From NCBI RefSeq assembly GCF_000712975.1, contig NZ_JHQL01000001.1, positions 1 to 64,000 of the forward strand: 64,000 nt of DNA. The letters are read 5' to 3'. Of this stretch, positions 54,357 to 62,657 are shown piece by piece (position 1 is the stretch's first letter; the number at the start of each line of letters is the position of its first letter). The notes beneath the pieces were generated by a model. The model was not told the origin of the DNA. It saw nothing but the letters and a program-made list of their open reading frames with translations, and did no database searches. The stretch comes from Vreelandella neptunia. Lineage in GTDB: Bacteria > Pseudomonadota > Gammaproteobacteria > Pseudomonadales > Halomonadaceae. The position numbers and the translations under genes were made by a program.

Positions 54357-55343
54357 ATGGAGGGCTACGATTTAATTGGCGATGTACATGGGTGTGGTGC
54401 AACACTTGCAGCGTTATTAGAGCGGCTTGGCTATCATCAGCGGGGTGGGGTATATCGACACCCTCGCCGAAAAGTGATCTTTTTAGGCGACTTGATCGAT
54501 CGTGGACCACGTATTCGTCTAGCAGTTACGATTGCACGCCGAATGGTTGAAGAGGGTGAAGCACATATTGTCATGGGTAACCATGAGTACAATGCTCTGG
54601 CTTATACGCACCCCGCCCCCCCTGGTAGCAACAAGCGCTGGCTGCGCGAACATACACCGCGTCATAACCGTATTATTGAGGCCACGCTAGCTCAATACCG
54701 CGATTACACCAATGAGTGGGAAGATACCCTGGCGTGGTTTAAGACCATTCCTTTATGCCTAGAGCTGGACGGAATTCGTATAGTTCACGCCTGCTGGGAT
54801 GAAGAGTTGATTAGACAGCTTAAACAACGCGCTCCCAATGCCTGCATGGATAGCCACTTTTTGGTTGAGTCCACCGACCCCTCAACGCAAGCCTTTCGTA
54901 TACTTGATCGCTTAACCCGCGGCCCTCATATACCGTTACCTAAAGGTATTGCGATACATTCTGGTGATGGCTTCACACGGCAGAGTTTTCGTGCGCATTT
55001 TTGGTCGGCTAACCCTCAACAATGGGGGGATGTAGTATTTCAGCCAGATAACCTTCCTGGTGATTTGGAGACTAGAACGCTAACTAACGCCGAGCGCCAG
55101 CGTCTTAGCTACTATGGCCCTGAGCAGCCACCCCTATTTATCGGTCATTACTGGTGCGAAGGGATTCCTGCCTTGCCAGCACACAATATTGCTTGCTTGG
55201 ATTACAGTGCTGTGAAATTTGGCCGACTGGTTGCTTATCGCTGGAGCGGCGAAGCGCAGCTCAATGCCGATCATTTTGTGTGGATACAGGTACCAAAAGA
55301 AGAGCGTGCGCTGCCAAAGCCGTGGGAAATAGATTTCGATTAA
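54357..55343 (+). CDS. PPP-type metallophosphoesterase
   Basis: A 328-residue phosphatase of the calcineurin-like PPP superfamily. The metal-binding motifs are GDVHG (8-12), GDLIDRG (about 44) and GNHE (about 74), with further His in IVHACWD and FIGHYW. Such stand-alone bacterial enzymes include PrpE- and ApaH-type dinucleoside-polyphosphate hydrolases and protein phosphatases. The exact substrate cannot be assigned. It starts 1 bp after the nadK stop, so nadK and this gene form an operon. Confidence 0.88.
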   Translation: MEGYDLIGDVHGCGATLAALLERLGYHQRGGVYRHPRRKVIFLGDLIDRGPRIRLAVTIARRMVEEGEAHIVMGNHEYNALAYTHPAPPGSNKRWLREHTPRHNRIIEATLAQYRDYTNEWEDTLAWFKTIPLCLELDGIRIVHACWDEELIRQLKQRAPNACMDSHFLVESTDPSTQAFRILDRLTRGPHIPLPKGIAIHSGDGFTRQSFRAHFWSANPQQWGDVVFQPDNLPGDLETRTLTNAERQRLSYYGPEQPPLFIGHYWCEGIPALPAHNIACLDYSAVKFGRLVAYRWSGEAQLNADHFVWIQVPKEERALPKPWEIDFD

Positions 55344-55386
55344 TGGGAGTGATTTTTAGCTTTACATACCGTTACATAATTTTTTC

Positions 55387-55487
55387 AAAATAGCTGAACT
55401 AACGGTGTTGTCGGTTATCAGAGTAAGTGTTCCCTTGAATGATCCCTTGCTTTTTTTTCCGGCGGCCCCCTCCGCCGGATTTTTTTC
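55387..55487 (+). ncRNA. Candidate small RNA B (paralogue of candidate A)
   Basis: About 100 bases between the phosphatase and rhomboid genes. A possible -10 CATAAT (55375-55380) predicts a start near 55387. The hairpin TAAC/GTTA (55400-55417) displays TGTTGT in its loop. Two CCCTTG copies follow (in TTCCCTTG, then GATCCCTTGCTT at 55441-55452), then a U-rich tract and a strong terminator. Candidate A shares the loop, the GATCCCTTGCTT segment and the order. The CCCUUG segments could pair with AAGGG-type ribosome-binding sites. The alternative is that this is only the 3' end of the nadK-phosphatase transcript. Confidence 0.55.
55458..55487 (+). terminator. Rho-independent terminator of candidate RNA B or the nadK operon
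   Basis: The stem TCCGGCGG / CCGCCGGA has a CCCCCT loop and seven T residues. An eight-T run precedes the stem. Confidence 0.92.
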
Positions 55488-55550
55488 GTCTATCCGTTGG
55501 TGACGCGGCGCGCTGTCGCGCTAATATTTATTGGTTGAAAGGAACCTGCC

Positions 55551-56402
55551 ATGCATCCAGTAATGCTCTTACCCACGGACGCAGATACCAAAGAACTGCG
55601 TAAGGCGCTGTGGCACTACCGCATTGGTCACCGTATTACTGATGAGGCAGACGGCCAACTGCTATGGGTTGCCGACCCGCGCCAGCAAGATGAAATGAAA
55701 GTACTCGTTAGCTGCTGGGAGCGAGGTGAGCCACTAATCACTACTGCCGCTAGATCGAGCCGCCAGACCCCAGCCCGTCATTTTTTACCCATGCTGCGCC
55801 AAGTGCCGGTTACTGCGCTGATGATTGCTATTAGCCTAGCGGTGTTCGCGCTGACTGGGATATTTGGTGATCTGCTAATTGTAAAACTCACCATTGTTTC
55901 GGTGGGGGTCGCCGGCGGTCAGCTCGTATATGGCAGCCTTAGCGATACGATAATGTCTGGTCAGTTATGGCGTTTATTGTCGCCTGCATTCTTACATTTT
56001 GGCTGGATGCATTTGATCTTTAACCTAATGTGGGTTTGGTACTTCGGACGTCAAATTGAGCAGCTTCAAGGTAGTCGTATCATGCTGCTACTGCTTATCG
56101 TGGCAGGTATTGGTGCTAACATCGCCCAGTACATTACCGGCACGGTGTTGTTCGGCGGTATGTCTGGCGTTGTTTACGCCTTGCTGGCTCATGTGTGGTT
56201 GATGTCCTATCGTGCCCCGCAAAGCGGATTTTTCGTCCCCCAGATGTTGGTAGTCTTCATGCTGGGCTGGATGGTATTTACGATGACCGATATTGCCGGC
56301 AGCGTGGGCTTTGGTAACGTAGCCAATGAAGCACACTTGGGCGGGCTGCTCGTGGGGCTGGTCACGGGCTGGTATTATTCCTCCAAACGAAGCAAACACT
56401 AA
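55551..56402 (+). CDS. glpG: Rhomboid intramembrane serine protease (GlpG type)
   Basis: A 283-residue membrane protease with an N-terminal cytoplasmic region of about 80 residues and six predicted membrane helices. The catalytic dyad is visible: S205 in GGMSGVVYAL and H262 in NEAHLGGLLVG. HFGWMHLIFNLMWVWYFGRQIE is the typical loop-and-helix region of GlpG. It cleaves single-pass membrane substrates within the bilayer. AAAGGAA precedes the ATG. yeaC follows after 11 bp. Confidence 0.93.
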   Translation: MHPVMLLPTDADTKELRKALWHYRIGHRITDEADGQLLWVADPRQQDEMKVLVSCWERGEPLITTAARSSRQTPARHFLPMLRQVPVTALMIAISLAVFALTGIFGDLLIVKLTIVSVGVAGGQLVYGSLSDTIMSGQLWRLLSPAFLHFGWMHLIFNLMWVWYFGRQIEQLQGSRIMLLLLIVAGIGANIAQYITGTVLFGGMSGVVYALLAHVWLMSYRAPQSGFFVPQMLVVFMLGWMVFTMTDIAGSVGFGNVANEAHLGGLLVGLVTGWYYSSKRSKH

Positions 56403-56413
56403 AGGTGCCTGCG

Positions 56414-56698
56414 ATGAGCGACATGACCTTCGATAAAATGATTAACCAAATGACGCCCGCTATTTATGAAAGCCTTAAACAGGCGGTTGCGTTGCGGAAA
56501 TGGCCTGATGGTCGATATTTAACGCCTGAGCAGACGGAACTGTGCTTGGAAGCGGTCATACGCTTTGAAGTGGAAAATAACGTTCCTGAAGAGAATCGCG
56601 TGGGTTATCTAGAACGCCGTACGTGTGGTGCTGGCGCGACTGGTGCAGGCGTTACGCCTGAAATGGCAGGCCTTGCCCGGGATGCCACGCGTGACTGA
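56414..56698 (+). CDS. yeaC: YeaC family protein (DUF1315)
   Basis: A 94-residue small soluble protein matching E. coli YeaC: MTFDKMINQMTPAIYESLKQAVALRKWPDGR and LTPEQTELCLEAVIRFE (shown in parts of the same family block), ending in a Cys/Gly/Ala-rich tail. Function unknown. The ATG at 56414 has AAAGGTG upstream. Its end overlaps the start of the DUF2797 gene, indicating coupling. Confidence 0.88.
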   Translation: MSDMTFDKMINQMTPAIYESLKQAVALRKWPDGRYLTPEQTELCLEAVIRFEVENNVPEENRVGYLERRTCGAGATGAGVTPEMAGLARDATRD

Positions 56699-57548
56699 TG
56701 ACTTGTTTGCCTCAGTAGTATCCCCGGTGCAAGGGTGTTTGCAGAAAATGGCGGCGGATTTACCTAGCCGCCTAGGTGATCCGGTGGTGTATCACCTTCG
56801 TGCGGGTGAGCATCGAATGCTACTGAATGAGCGTATCGGCTCGCCGATGCGTCTTACCTGGAGCGGTGCAATTGCCTGTACCCACTGTGGGCGTGCCACT
56901 AAAAAAAGCTTTGCCCAAGGCTACTGCTACCCTTGTTTTAAGCGCTTAGCCCAGTGTGATACATGCATCATGAAACCCGAGACTTGCCACTATCATCAAG
57001 GCACTTGTCGGGACCCCGTGTGGGGCGAAAAACACTGCTTCCAACCTCATATTGTTTACTTAGCGAACTCTTCCGGTTTGAAAGTGGGCATCACCCGGAA
57101 AACGCAAATGCCAACCCGCTGGCTGGATCAAGGTGCTATTCAGGCGCTACCTATTCTTGAGGTAAAGACCCGACAACAGTCTGGTCTTGTCGAAATGCTC
57201 TTTAAAGAGGAAGTGGCCGACCGCACTAACTGGCGTGCCATGCTAAAAGGCGATGTGAAACCACTGGATTTATGTGCTGAGCGCGATCGTCTTTTCAGCC
57301 TGTTAAATGAAGGGTTAGGGCAATTACGTGACGTGCACGGTGCGGATGCCATTCGTAGCTTGGATGAAACGCCGTTGGACTTTCATTATCCCGTGGCGAC
57401 TTTTCCTAGTAAGGTGACTTCCCATAATTTTGATAAGCAGCCGCTAATTGAAGGTACACTTCAAGGGGTAAAAGGGCAGTACCTAATTTTTGATACTGGG
57501 GTTATTAACCTTCGTAAATTCACCGGTTACGAAATCGTTGTAGGGTAA
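56682..57548 (+). CDS. DUF2797 family protein with cysteine clusters
   Basis: A 288-residue protein. A cysteine-rich middle (CTHCGRATKKSF, YCYPCFKRLAQCDTCI, CHYHQGTC) probably binds zinc. It is followed by VYLANSSGLKVGITRK and PTRWLDQGA, a pattern that recalls the GIY-YIG nuclease strand-and-loop (tentative). No function is known. The start is uncertain: ATG at 56682 overlaps the yeaC end by 17 bp, and GTG at 56691 is an alternative. A longer upstream reading would run inside yeaC. Confidence 0.8.
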   Translation: MPRVTDDLFASVVSPVQGCLQKMAADLPSRLGDPVVYHLRAGEHRMLLNERIGSPMRLTWSGAIACTHCGRATKKSFAQGYCYPCFKRLAQCDTCIMKPETCHYHQGTCRDPVWGEKHCFQPHIVYLANSSGLKVGITRKTQMPTRWLDQGAIQALPILEVKTRQQSGLVEMLFKEEVADRTNWRAMLKGDVKPLDLCAERDRLFSLLNEGLGQLRDVHGADAIRSLDETPLDFHYPVATFPSKVTSHNFDKQPLIEGTLQGVKGQYLIFDTGVINLRKFTGYEIVVG

Positions 57549-57689
57549 GCGTCATCCTCTCCCTAACTGTTTCTTTTAACTGACTATAACTGCCTATCCT
57601 TGTTATTGAACCTAGCCAGAGTCGCTTTTGTTAACTAAGGTTATTAGGGTGAAATCCTATTCTGCCTTACGCAACGCAAGGAAGCCTCG

Positions 57690-58115
57690 ATGCCATGGCT
57701 AAAACTGCTGCACATCGCCGCGCTGGTCATCTGGTGCGGCGCACTTCTTTATTTACCCGCTCTACTTTTGTATGCACTCCAGTTGCGTAAAGACGCTGGT
57801 TTCGCGCAAGGCACTCCCCCGATGCCGCGTTTTTTCTACAACTCCATTGCGACGCCCGCTGCTTTGGCTGCTATTGCATCTGGCACGCTTTTGTTTTTGC
57901 TAAATGGGCTTCTTGGAGGGTGGTTAATTCTTAAGCTGGGAGCGGTAGTGCTAATGGTGGCTGCCCACGGCTGTTTTGGCTGGCTGATTTTGCGGTTGGA
58001 AATGGGGATTTTTACAGGTGTTAAAGCCGCCAGCCTGTGCGCTTTATTGCTCGCGCTAACGGGCATATTGGGTGTGCTTGGGTTGGTGCTTTCTAAACCA
58101 TTGGCTTGGGGATAA
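57690..58115 (+). CDS. CopD/HemJ-like four-helix membrane protein
   Basis: A 141-residue protein with four hydrophobic helices. The opening WLKLLHIAALVIWCGALLYLPALLLY resembles HemJ (protoporphyrinogen oxidase) and CopD proteins, with a conserved His in the first helix. FYNSIATPAALAAIASG fits the second helix of the same group. Position next to a haem-copper oxidase locus favours a haem or copper role (inferred). GGAAG precedes the ATG. Confidence 0.7.
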   Translation: MPWLKLLHIAALVIWCGALLYLPALLLYALQLRKDAGFAQGTPPMPRFFYNSIATPAALAAIASGTLLFLLNGLLGGWLILKLGAVVLMVAAHGCFGWLILRLEMGIFTGVKAASLCALLLALTGILGVLGLVLSKPLAWG

Positions 58116-58155
58116 TGTGATGAAAGTTATCCCATTTATAGCCATGGTCGTGCCC

Positions 58156-58623
58156 TTAAGACGACTTCTCAACTTCGACGCCGACGGCGTGCTCGTATAC
58201 CAATTGGCCGCCCAGCCAGCCTGCCAACGCGATCAGGCTGGCAGTTACCAGCGAAATAGCCAAACCCCAAGGCAGCACGGCGTTGGGTTCAGTAAAACGC
58301 AAAAGCCAGTTCAAAGACGCCAGCGAAAGCATGACGACGGCCACAATCGCGTGGCTCCAGCCAGTTATCAGGCGGCGGATTCGCGCCACAGTGACCAGGT
58401 CAATAATACCTGCTACCGAGGCAATCCAGCCGCCAAACGTGCCTACCCCTGCCAACCACAAACCGCTGCGCAGCCAGAAGGGGTCTTGGGTATACCAGAA
58501 GGCCAGGTCGCTAGCGACCAGTGCCATCAGGGCGGCCACTGGAAAGTGAATCATCACTGGATGAAGCGGGTGGCCAGCCAGCGAAGCGCGGCTTTTGATC
58601 GAGCGTTGGCGAGTATGTGTCAT
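58156..58623 (-). CDS. DUF2231 membrane protein
   Basis: A 155-residue protein with four membrane helices and the DUF2231 hallmark GHPLHPVMIHFPVAALM, whose histidines may bind a cofactor. Two further His are in the helices (SHAIVAVVML and the C-terminal YEHAVG). Function unknown; such genes often accompany cytochrome oxidases. It is divergent from the subunit II gene 68 bp away. The ATG at 58623 has AGGAAG upstream. Confidence 0.85.
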   Translation of the reverse strand: MTHTRQRSIKSRASLAGHPLHPVMIHFPVAALMALVASDLAFWYTQDPFWLRSGLWLAGVGTFGGWIASVAGIIDLVTVARIRRLITGWSHAIVAVVMLSLASLNWLLRFTEPNAVLPWGLAISLVTASLIALAGWLGGQLVYEHAVGVEVEKSS

Positions 58624-58691
58624 GGTCACTTCCTGTGGTTAGACAAAGTGAAAGAGTCGGTCAGATCAACTGCACTTCAGGGAAACCGCTA

Positions 58692-59756
58692 ATGAGGGAA
58701 CGCAATAGCGAAATATCTATCATGATTTCATATTTATCGTCGCGATGGTTCCGGCGAATAGCTTGCTTACTTGGAACTTTGCTGCTGCTGAGCTTAGCGG
58801 GCTGTGCAGGCGATAGGTCTATCTTAGACCCTGCTGGGCCTGCTGCGCGAGACGTGAGGCTAATTTGGTGGGTAATGCTTGGGTTTGCCACCCTTGTGTT
58901 GATCGTGGTGACAGCACTTTGGCTTTACGCCTTTAAACCAAGAAGCGTGCTGCGTACACCTGCCCAGGAGCGCCGCATCGCTCGTCGCTGGATTGTTGGT
59001 GGCGGCATCATGTTGCCAGTGGCCACTATTACCGCGCTATTACTGTTTGGCGTGCCCGCCGGGCAGCGAATGCTAACGCTACCCATGGGTGAGCCGCCAG
59101 AGGTCATTGAGGTGATTGGTCATCAGTGGTGGTGGGAAGTGCGCTATCCCGGCGCTAAAGGTGGTGAGGTTGTTACCGCTAATCAACTGGTGATGCCTGC
59201 AGGCGAGCCAGTGGATTTTCACGTCAGCGGTGCTGATGTGATTCATGCATTTTGGGTGCCTCGGCTGGGGGGGAAAATAGATATGTTGCCGGGCCGCGTA
59301 AATAAAATTCGTTTACAAGCCGATGAGCCCGCGGTGTTTGGTGCGCAGTGTGCCGAACTGTGCGGCGTGGGCCACGCCCATATGCAGTTGCATGTGGAAG
59401 CCATGCCGCGCAGCGAGTTCGAGGCATGGTTAACTGCAAGACAAGAGTCGGCGCTTAGCGAACTGTCCGTTGCCGATGCTACCTACGACGACGCGCGTGA
59501 TGCCTTTATGACACATTGTGCCCGCTGCCACCAAGTAGCGGGCGTTAGTCAGGGAGGCATCGGTCCAACGCTTTCAGATGTGGGCGGTCGCGCCACGCTA
59601 GGAGCAGGGGTGATTGCCATGGAAAAGGGAGCTGTTAGTCACTGGTTGCAGCATCACCAAACGCTAAAGCCAGGCAATAAGATGCCTACCCACAGTGATA
59701 TTGAAACGGACACCTTGGATGCCCTGGGCGCTTGGCTGGAGGCCTTGTCACCATGA
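58692..59756 (+). CDS. Cytochrome c oxidase subunit II with CuA site and C-terminal cytochrome c domain
   Basis: A 354-residue subunit of a caa3-type haem-copper oxidase. A lipoprotein-type signal (LAGC, C38) is followed by two membrane helices and then the CuA cupredoxin domain: the ligands appear as C220, C224, H228 and M231 in QCAELCGVGHAHM. A fused cytochrome c domain has CARCH (C276, C279, H280) and a later Met in GNKMPTH. It passes electrons from cytochrome c to subunit I. I chose the ATG at 58692 (AGGGA upstream); the ATG at 58722 is possible. The end overlaps the next gene by 4 bp. Confidence 0.93.
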   Translation: MRERNSEISIMISYLSSRWFRRIACLLGTLLLLSLAGCAGDRSILDPAGPAARDVRLIWWVMLGFATLVLIVVTALWLYAFKPRSVLRTPAQERRIARRWIVGGGIMLPVATITALLLFGVPAGQRMLTLPMGEPPEVIEVIGHQWWWEVRYPGAKGGEVVTANQLVMPAGEPVDFHVSGADVIHAFWVPRLGGKIDMLPGRVNKIRLQADEPAVFGAQCAELCGVGHAHMQLHVEAMPRSEFEAWLTARQESALSELSVADATYDDARDAFMTHCARCHQVAGVSQGGIGPTLSDVGGRATLGAGVIAMEKGAVSHWLQHHQTLKPGNKMPTHSDIETDTLDALGAWLEALSP

Positions 59757-62278
59757 AAAGTGTCAATCAAGAAGCCATTGAGCATGACCCGCAGCAATTG
59801 CATGAGGACTTGCACACCATTTGGGGTAACCCCAAAGGTTTAAGATCCCTAACTATCGTCAACCATACCACGCTCGGCCTGCGTTTTATGGTCACAGGGA
59901 TGGTGTTTTTCCTGATTGGCGGCATTTTGGCAATGCTGGTGCGAACCCAGTTAGCGATGCCCGACCAAAACTTTATGTCGCCAGATATTTATAATCAGGT
60001 CACCACCATGCATGGCACGGTGATGATGTTTCTGTTCGCTATTCCTATGCTGGAAGGGCTGGCGATTTACCTGATCCCAAAGATGATCGGTGCCCGCGAC
60101 CTGGTCTGCCCTCGGCTAACGTCACTTGGTTATTTCTGCTATTTATTTGGCGGGATTATTCTTACTTCCAGCCTGATTATTGAAATGGCGCCTTCTAGCG
60201 GTTGGTTTATGTACACCCCGCTTAGTAGTAAAGAGTTCGCGCCTGATCTGGGCTCTGATTTTTGGCTGTTGGGAATCACGTTTGTGGAAATTTCCGCAGT
60301 GTCTGCGGGTGTAGAGTTGGTAGTGTCAATACTGCGTACTCGCACTCAGGGCATGGCACTGCATAAAATGCCGTTGTTCGCTTGGTATATCTTGGCCATG
60401 GCGCTGATGATCGTGGTGGGGTTTCCGCCGTTGATTCTTGGCAGCGTATTACTGGAACTTGAGCGCGCCGTTGGTATGCCGTTTTTCCAGATTGCGGGAG
60501 GTGGTGATCCCTTACTGTGGCAGCATCTGTTTTGGCTGTTTGGTCATCCCGAGGTGTACATCATCTTTCTACCGGCAGCGGGCATTGTTTCCACGCTAAT
60601 ACCGGTTTTTGCCGGGCGGCCTATTGTCGGTTATGGGTGGGTGGTAGCTGCCATCGCTATTATGGGCTTTATCAGTTTTGGGCTTTGGGTACACCACATG
60701 TTTACAGTGGGCATCCCACAGCTCGCTCAGGCATTTTTCTCGGCGGCTAGCATGCTGGTGGCGGTGCCAACGGCGATTCAGGTATTTGTTTGGCTGGCTA
60801 CCTTGTGGCTGGGTAAACCTAAAATGAAACTACCCATGCTTTGGGTAATGGGCTTTTTGATTATTTTCGTTTGCGGTGGCTTAACCGGGGTGATGCTAGC
60901 GCTGGTGCCGTTTAACTGGCAGGTGCACGATACCCACTTTGTGGTGGCCCACATGCACTATGTATTGGTGGGTGGCATGTTCTTCCCATTGATTGCAGGG
61001 CTTTACTACTGGTTGCCGCTATTTTCCGGACGTATGCCGTCTGAAAACCTTGGGCGCTGGGGGTTCTGGCTAACCTTTTTAGGCTTTAACGGTACGTTTC
61101 TGATTATGCATTGGACGGGCCTTTTAGGTATGCCCAGACGTGTTTATACCTACGAGGCTGGCTCTGGGTGGGAAATTTATAACCTGCTCTCATCCGTCAG
61201 TAGCTTTGTGTTATCGGCGGGTATTGCCATGGTGTTGCTGGATATCGCACTGCACTTCCGGTTTGGTAAACCCGCCAAACACAATCCATGGAACGCCGAT
61301 ACGCTGGAATGGGCTAACACGATGCCCCCAAGCGCTTATAACTTTGTCAGCTTGCCTACTGTAGAAACGCGGCATCCATTGTGGGATGACCCGAATTTGC
61401 CGCATACCATGGCGAAAGGCATGCACGGCTTGGCGGTGGCTTCCCACGGTAGGCGTGAAATGTGGGGTACTGATCCGATTACTGGCAAAGTACGTGAAAT
61501 CATTCACCTGCCTGGTAACTCCTGGTGGCCGCTGTTTGCCGCGGCAGCGCTGGCAGTGGTGTGTATTAGTTTATTAACCCGTGTCTATGCGCTAGCAGGC
61601 ATCTTTGTAGTGATTGCTGGTGTATTTCTGCTGCGCTGGTCGTGGGAGAACGGTGCACACCCGAATGCAGCTCCTGATGCAGGCGTAAAGCCAGGCGATC
61701 CGCCGCTTCATTCACGCACGATGGACGGCCCTGGGCTTTGGGCAATGGCGGTGTTTTTAATTGCCAACGGTTCGTTCTTTCTTTCCTATCTGTTTGGCTG
61801 GTTTTATCTATGGACTGTTTCGCCTGAGTGGCAAATGCCAGATATACCGCCGCTGTCTCTGCTGATAATGAGCATAGCTGGGGGGGCGGTTTTAGCTGGG
61901 TGTGTGGTGATAGAGAAGCTGGTGCGCGGGCTGCGTCAGCAACGTGATGCAGGTTTAAGAGCAAGTTTCTATTTAGCCGCTGCGTTAGGCGCGCTTCAAG
62001 TGGGGCTGGCTGGCTGGGCGCTTTGGCGAGCCGATCTTTCACCGACTCAGACAACCCACGATGCGGTGATGCTGGTGGGGCTTGTTTACGCGCTTTTTCA
62101 TGGTGGCCTAGCGGTTATTTTAACGGTGTTACAAGGCATGCGCGTTGGTTATGGCTACGTGGGTGCGCATGCACCGTTTGAACCTGCCGTAGTGGCACTA
62201 CTCTGGCGCTATAACGTGGTCACATTCTGGTTGTTAGTTGGGGCGTTGGCGATACTGCCTCGGATGATAGGAGGGTAA
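59753..62278 (+). CDS. Fused cytochrome c oxidase subunits I and III
   Basis: An 841-residue integral membrane protein. Residues about 20-560 are subunit I: MHGTVMMFLF, H265 in FGHPEVYI (the His-Tyr copper-site segment), VHHMFTVGIP and HDTHFVVAHMHYVLVGG, which carry the haem and CuB ligands. The C-terminal 200 residues (from about MDGPGLWAMAVF) are a subunit III-like set of helices ending with HGGLAVILTVLQGMRVGYG and YNVVTFW. The I-III fusion is known in caa3/ba-type relatives. ATGA overlap with subunit II and TAATG overlap with the next gene indicate tight coupling. GGAGG is upstream. Confidence 0.93.
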   Translation: MKSVNQEAIEHDPQQLHEDLHTIWGNPKGLRSLTIVNHTTLGLRFMVTGMVFFLIGGILAMLVRTQLAMPDQNFMSPDIYNQVTTMHGTVMMFLFAIPMLEGLAIYLIPKMIGARDLVCPRLTSLGYFCYLFGGIILTSSLIIEMAPSSGWFMYTPLSSKEFAPDLGSDFWLLGITFVEISAVSAGVELVVSILRTRTQGMALHKMPLFAWYILAMALMIVVGFPPLILGSVLLELERAVGMPFFQIAGGGDPLLWQHLFWLFGHPEVYIIFLPAAGIVSTLIPVFAGRPIVGYGWVVAAIAIMGFISFGLWVHHMFTVGIPQLAQAFFSAASMLVAVPTAIQVFVWLATLWLGKPKMKLPMLWVMGFLIIFVCGGLTGVMLALVPFNWQVHDTHFVVAHMHYVLVGGMFFPLIAGLYYWLPLFSGRMPSENLGRWGFWLTFLGFNGTFLIMHWTGLLGMPRRVYTYEAGSGWEIYNLLSSVSSFVLSAGIAMVLLDIALHFRFGKPAKHNPWNADTLEWANTMPPSAYNFVSLPTVETRHPLWDDPNLPHTMAKGMHGLAVASHGRREMWGTDPITGKVREIIHLPGNSWWPLFAAAALAVVCISLLTRVYALAGIFVVIAGVFLLRWSWENGAHPNAAPDAGVKPGDPPLHSRTMDGPGLWAMAVFLIANGSFFLSYLFGWFYLWTVSPEWQMPDIPPLSLLIMSIAGGAVLAGCVVIEKLVRGLRQQRDAGLRASFYLAAALGALQVGLAGWALWRADLSPTQTTHDAVMLVGLVYALFHGGLAVILTVLQGMRVGYGYVGAHAPFEPAVVALLWRYNVVTFWLLVGALAILPRMIGG

Positions 62279-62634
62279 TGGTGATGGTACTGACACGACT
62301 ACATCTTACTCATCCCATCCACTTAATTATCGGACTAACGCTATGGAGCCTATGGTTTGTGGCGGTTTATAGCGGCCTTTCAGTAGCCTGTGCCGTTGCG
62401 CCACCACCACCTGAAGCGGGGGCGCTTACAGGTCTTAATGCCGCGCTAGGTGGTGTTAGTTTCATTACTGCCCTGGGGCTTGTGGCACTTTCCTGGGGTA
62501 GTTGCCAAGTGGCGAAGCAGCATGAAGGACGCCAGCGTTTTCATGCCACTGTCTCTGCGTGGCTGTATTTGTTTTCCGCTTTCGGTGTGGTGTTTGCGGG
62601 TATGCCGATTATCAGTGTGCCGCCTTGCCTATAA
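62278..62634 (+). CDS. Small three-helix membrane protein of the oxidase operon
   Basis: A 118-residue protein with three hydrophobic segments (IIGLTLWSLWFVAVYSGL, GGVSFITALGLVALSWG, FHATVSAWLYLFSAFGVVF) and cysteines at both ends (ACAVA, VPPCL). It overlaps the fused subunit gene (TAATG). It may be an accessory or subunit IV-like protein of the oxidase, but I do not recognise the family. Confidence 0.7.
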   Translation: MVMVLTRLHLTHPIHLIIGLTLWSLWFVAVYSGLSVACAVAPPPPEAGALTGLNAALGGVSFITALGLVALSWGSCQVAKQHEGRQRFHATVSAWLYLFSAFGVVFAGMPIISVPPCL

Positions 62635-62657
62635 GTCATAGCGCCCACGTTAATTCG

